Positions 62,409 to 64,000 of a stretch of 64,000 nt of DNA are shown one piece after another. Every line of letters begins with the position of its first letter. The stretch's first letter is position 1. The translations under genes were made by a program, and so were the position numbers. Below the pieces are notes generated by a model, which did not search any database, was not told where the DNA came from, and saw only the letters and a list, made by a program, of their open reading frames with translations. Source of the DNA: Glutamicibacter uratoxydans (GTDB taxonomy: Bacteria > Actinomycetota > Actinomycetes > Actinomycetales > Micrococcaceae). The stretch covers positions 296,023 to 360,022 of the forward strand of contig NZ_BJNY01000002.1 in assembly GCF_006539925.1 (NCBI RefSeq), given 5' to 3'.

Positions 62409-62698
62409 CGGGTGCCCCCTTCGGACAGTTCTGGGCGTGGTGCGCCGGCTGGGTAGACGGCCTTGAATTCATAGGTCACTGTGTCGCGCAGGGCGTTGAA
62501 CCACTTGCGGCATCCGCCGGCGTGGACCCAGCGTTCGGCGAAGAGGCCCTTTTTGTTGCCGCGGTAGAACAGGTAGCGCGACCATTCCTTGTCGCTCAGG
62601 GCGTTCGGGTCTTCCGGGTAGGCGACGTGGGCTTCGCCGCCGTACTTGAATTCGTTTTCATTGCGTGGCCCGCAGTTCGGGCAATCGATCAACATCAT
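62405..62698 (-). CDS. soxD: Sarcosine oxidase delta subunit
   Basis: A 97-residue subunit that binds zinc. The ligands are visible: C6 and C9 in DCPNC and H59/C63 in [26 protein letters not shown] region and YLFYRGN are typical. It overlaps soxA by 4 bp and lies 9 bp after soxB. It has a structural role in the tetramer. Confidence 0.94.
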   Translation of the reverse strand: MMLIDCPNCGPRNENEFKYGGEAHVAYPEDPNALSDKEWSRYLFYRGNKKGLFAERWVHAGGCRKWFNALRDTVTYEFKAVYPAGAPRPELSEGGTR

Positions 62699-62707
62699 GG
62701 TGGGGTC

Positions 62708-63925
62708 CTAGTGGGCCACGGCTGCTGCGCCGTGTTCGTCAATGAGGTGGCCGGTTTCAAAGCGGTCCAGGCTGAATGGTGCGTTGAGCTGGTGGGCTTC
62801 GTCGTTGGCAATGGTGTGGGCGAAGGTGAAGCCCGCGCCCGGGGTGCCCTTGAAGCCGCCGGTGCCCCAGCCGCAGTTCACGTACAGGTTCTGGATCGGC
62901 GTCTTGGAGATGATCGGCGAGGCGTCCATGGTGGTGTCCACGATGCCGCCCCAGGTACGCAGCACGTGCGCCCTGGCGAAGATCGGGAACAGCTCCACTG
63001 CCGCCGCCATCTGCTCTTCGATGACGTGGAAGGCGCCGCGCTGGCCGTAGCCGTTGTAGCTGTCGATGCCCGCGCCCATGACCAGTTCGCCCTTGTGGGC
63101 CTGGGAAACATAGACGTGGATGTGGTTGGACATGACCACGGTCGGGTGCACCGGCTCGAACAGCTCGGAGACCAGGGCCTGCAGCGGGTGGGACTGGATC
63201 GGCAGCTCGAAGCCTGCCATCTCGGCGAGCACCGAGGAGTGGCCTGCGCCGGCCAGTGCGACCTTGCCGGCGTTGATGGTGCCGCGTGTGGTCTTCACGC
63301 CGGTCACCTTCTCGCCGTCCTTGATGAAGCCGCTGACTTCGCAGTTCTGGATGATGTCGATGCCGTACTCGTTGGCCTTGCGGGCGAAGGCCCAGGCCAC
63401 GTGGTCGTGCTTGGCGATGCCTGCACGCGGCTGGTAGGTCGCGCCCATGACCGGGTAGCGGATGTCGTCGCCCACGTTGATGATCGGGCAGGCTTCCTTG
63501 ACCTGTTCAGGGGTCAGCCATTCGGCGTCCACGCCGTTGAACTTGTTCGCCTCGACGCGGCGGATGGACTCGCGCACATCGCCGAGGGTGTGGGCCAGGT
63601 TCAGCACGCCGCGCTGCGAGAAGAGGAAGTCGTATTCCAGTTCCTCGGGCAGCTGTTCCCACAGCTTCAGCGACTTCTCGTAGATGCCGGCCGACTCGTC
63701 CCAGAGGTAGTTCGAGCGGATGATGGTGGTGTTGCGGGCCATGTTGCCGCCGGCCAGCCAGCCCTTCTCCAGCACCGCCACATTGGTGATGCCGTGGTTC
63801 TTGGCCAGGTAGTATGCGGTGGCCAGGCCGTGGCCGCCGCCGCCGACGATGACGACGTCGTAGGACTTCTTCGGGTCAGGATTGGCCCACAGGAAATCTG
63901 GGTGCTCGGGTAGCAGATCAGCCAT
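62708..63925 (-). CDS. soxB: Sarcosine oxidase beta subunit
   Basis: A 405-residue FAD/FMN-binding subunit. The FAD-binding GxGxxG is in [19 protein letters not shown] (about 24-42). The covalent FMN-attachment histidine lies in [15 protein letters not shown]173, the position known for the tetrameric enzymes. The substrate-site and late motifs [27 protein letters not shown] are present. It catalyses the amine-oxidation half-reaction at the FAD. It is the first sox gene after glyA, with its start 2 bp after the glyA stop. Confidence 0.96.
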   Translation of the reverse strand: MADLLPEHPDFLWANPDPKKSYDVVIVGGGGHGLATAYYLAKNHGITNVAVLEKGWLAGGNMARNTTIIRSNYLWDESAGIYEKSLKLWEQLPEELEYDFLFSQRGVLNLAHTLGDVRESIRRVEANKFNGVDAEWLTPEQVKEACPIINVGDDIRYPVMGATYQPRAGIAKHDHVAWAFARKANEYGIDIIQNCEVSGFIKDGEKVTGVKTTRGTINAGKVALAGAGHSSVLAEMAGFELPIQSHPLQALVSELFEPVHPTVVMSNHIHVYVSQAHKGELVMGAGIDSYNGYGQRGAFHVIEEQMAAAVELFPIFARAHVLRTWGGIVDTTMDASPIISKTPIQNLYVNCGWGTGGFKGTPGAGFTFAHTIANDEAHQLNAPFSLDRFETGHLIDEHGAAAVAH

Positions 63926-63927
63926 GA

Positions 63928-64000
63928 TTATTCGGATACTTTCTTCAGCTCTGGGTACAGTGGGTGGGCCGCAGCCAAGGACAAAACACGATCCTTCAGA
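63928..64000 (-). CDS. glyA: C-terminal end of serine hydroxymethyltransferase
   Basis: The last 24 codons of a gene entering from the right edge. The reading frame on the minus strand gives [21 protein letters not shown] followed by a stop 2 bp before the soxB start. The V-x-x-L-x-x-x-H-P-L-Y-P pattern is the usual C-terminus of GlyA. Together with the downstream soxBDAG-sdaA order, which is known for sarcosine operons, this is probably glyA, converting glycine and 5,10-methylene-tetrahydrofolate to serine. The start and the catalytic Lys are outside the window. Confidence 0.75.
   Translation of the reverse strand, partial: LKDRVLSLAAAHPLYPELKKVSE

Overview
This 64-kb window is high-GC DNA with tightly packed, often 4-bp-overlapping genes. 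Its contents (heterotetrameric sarcosine oxidase, 13E12-type HNH protein, IdeR/DtxR-like iron box, Tat/Sec surface proteins, LppP/LprE-like lipoprotein) point to an actinobacterium of the Arthrobacter/Glutamicibacter group (Micrococcaceae). The genus is an inference from gene content; no rRNA or other marker gene is present.

Layout. 0-3 kb: end of a secreted or lipoprotein gene, an OmpR/histidine-kinase pair and a DJ-1/PfpI-like protein lacking the usual cysteine. 3-6.5 kb: small membrane protein, ASCH protein and a very large ECF sigma factor fused to a zinc-finger anti-sigma-like segment, a membrane span and a Pro/Thr-repeat tail. 7-10.3 kb: ornithine-cyclodeaminase-like enzyme, GntR/FCD regulator and a Tat-exported protein. 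10.3-18.6 kb: allantoin/glyoxylate catabolism (allB, gcl, glxR, hyi, NCS1 permease, Asp/Glu-racemase family). 18.9-25 kb: quinone reductase, SfnB/DszC-type flavoprotein plus APC permease, small genes. 25.2-29.1 kb: iron-siderophore ABC importer. 29.1-31.1 kb: AAA ATPase and FetB-like permease, divergent around an unusual helically phased array. 32.1-37.5 kb: TetR-controlled acyl-CoA carboxylase operon. 37.6-43.5 kb: membrane-protein pair (one frameshifted), HNH protein, two more flavoproteins, a lipoprotein. 43.7-45.9 kb: glycerate kinase and CdaR-type regulator. 46-48.5 kb: two exported proteins bracketed by repeated small-RNA-like units. 48.7-55.3 kb: SulP transporter, CoiA-like nuclease protein, acyl-CoA synthetase, MFS exporter. 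55.3-64 kb: D-glycerate dehydrogenase, aminotransferase, L-serine dehydratase, soxGADB and the end of glyA.

Metabolic theme. Allantoin breakdown yields glyoxylate. Gcl, Hyi, GlxR and glycerate kinase take glyoxylate via tartronate semialdehyde and glycerate into glycolysis. Sarcosine oxidase makes glycine and a C1 unit, GlyA makes serine, and SdaA makes pyruvate. The aminotransferase and D-glycerate dehydrogenase can link serine, hydroxypyruvate and glycerate. So three separated loci converge on C2/C3 metabolism.

The most novel signal is a family of seven near-identical intergenic units in three clusters (18.65-18.88, 46.03-46.24 and 48.03-48.45 kb). Each has a -10-like hexamer 3-4 nt upstream, an invariant 5' mini-hairpin and linker, and then an individually different but well-formed terminator hairpin ending in a TTAA-containing tail. 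I read them as a multicopy small-RNA family that I cannot assign to a known one. The second is six TATAC/GTATA boxes at exact 10-bp spacing in a perfect dyad between the AAA ATPase and fetB.
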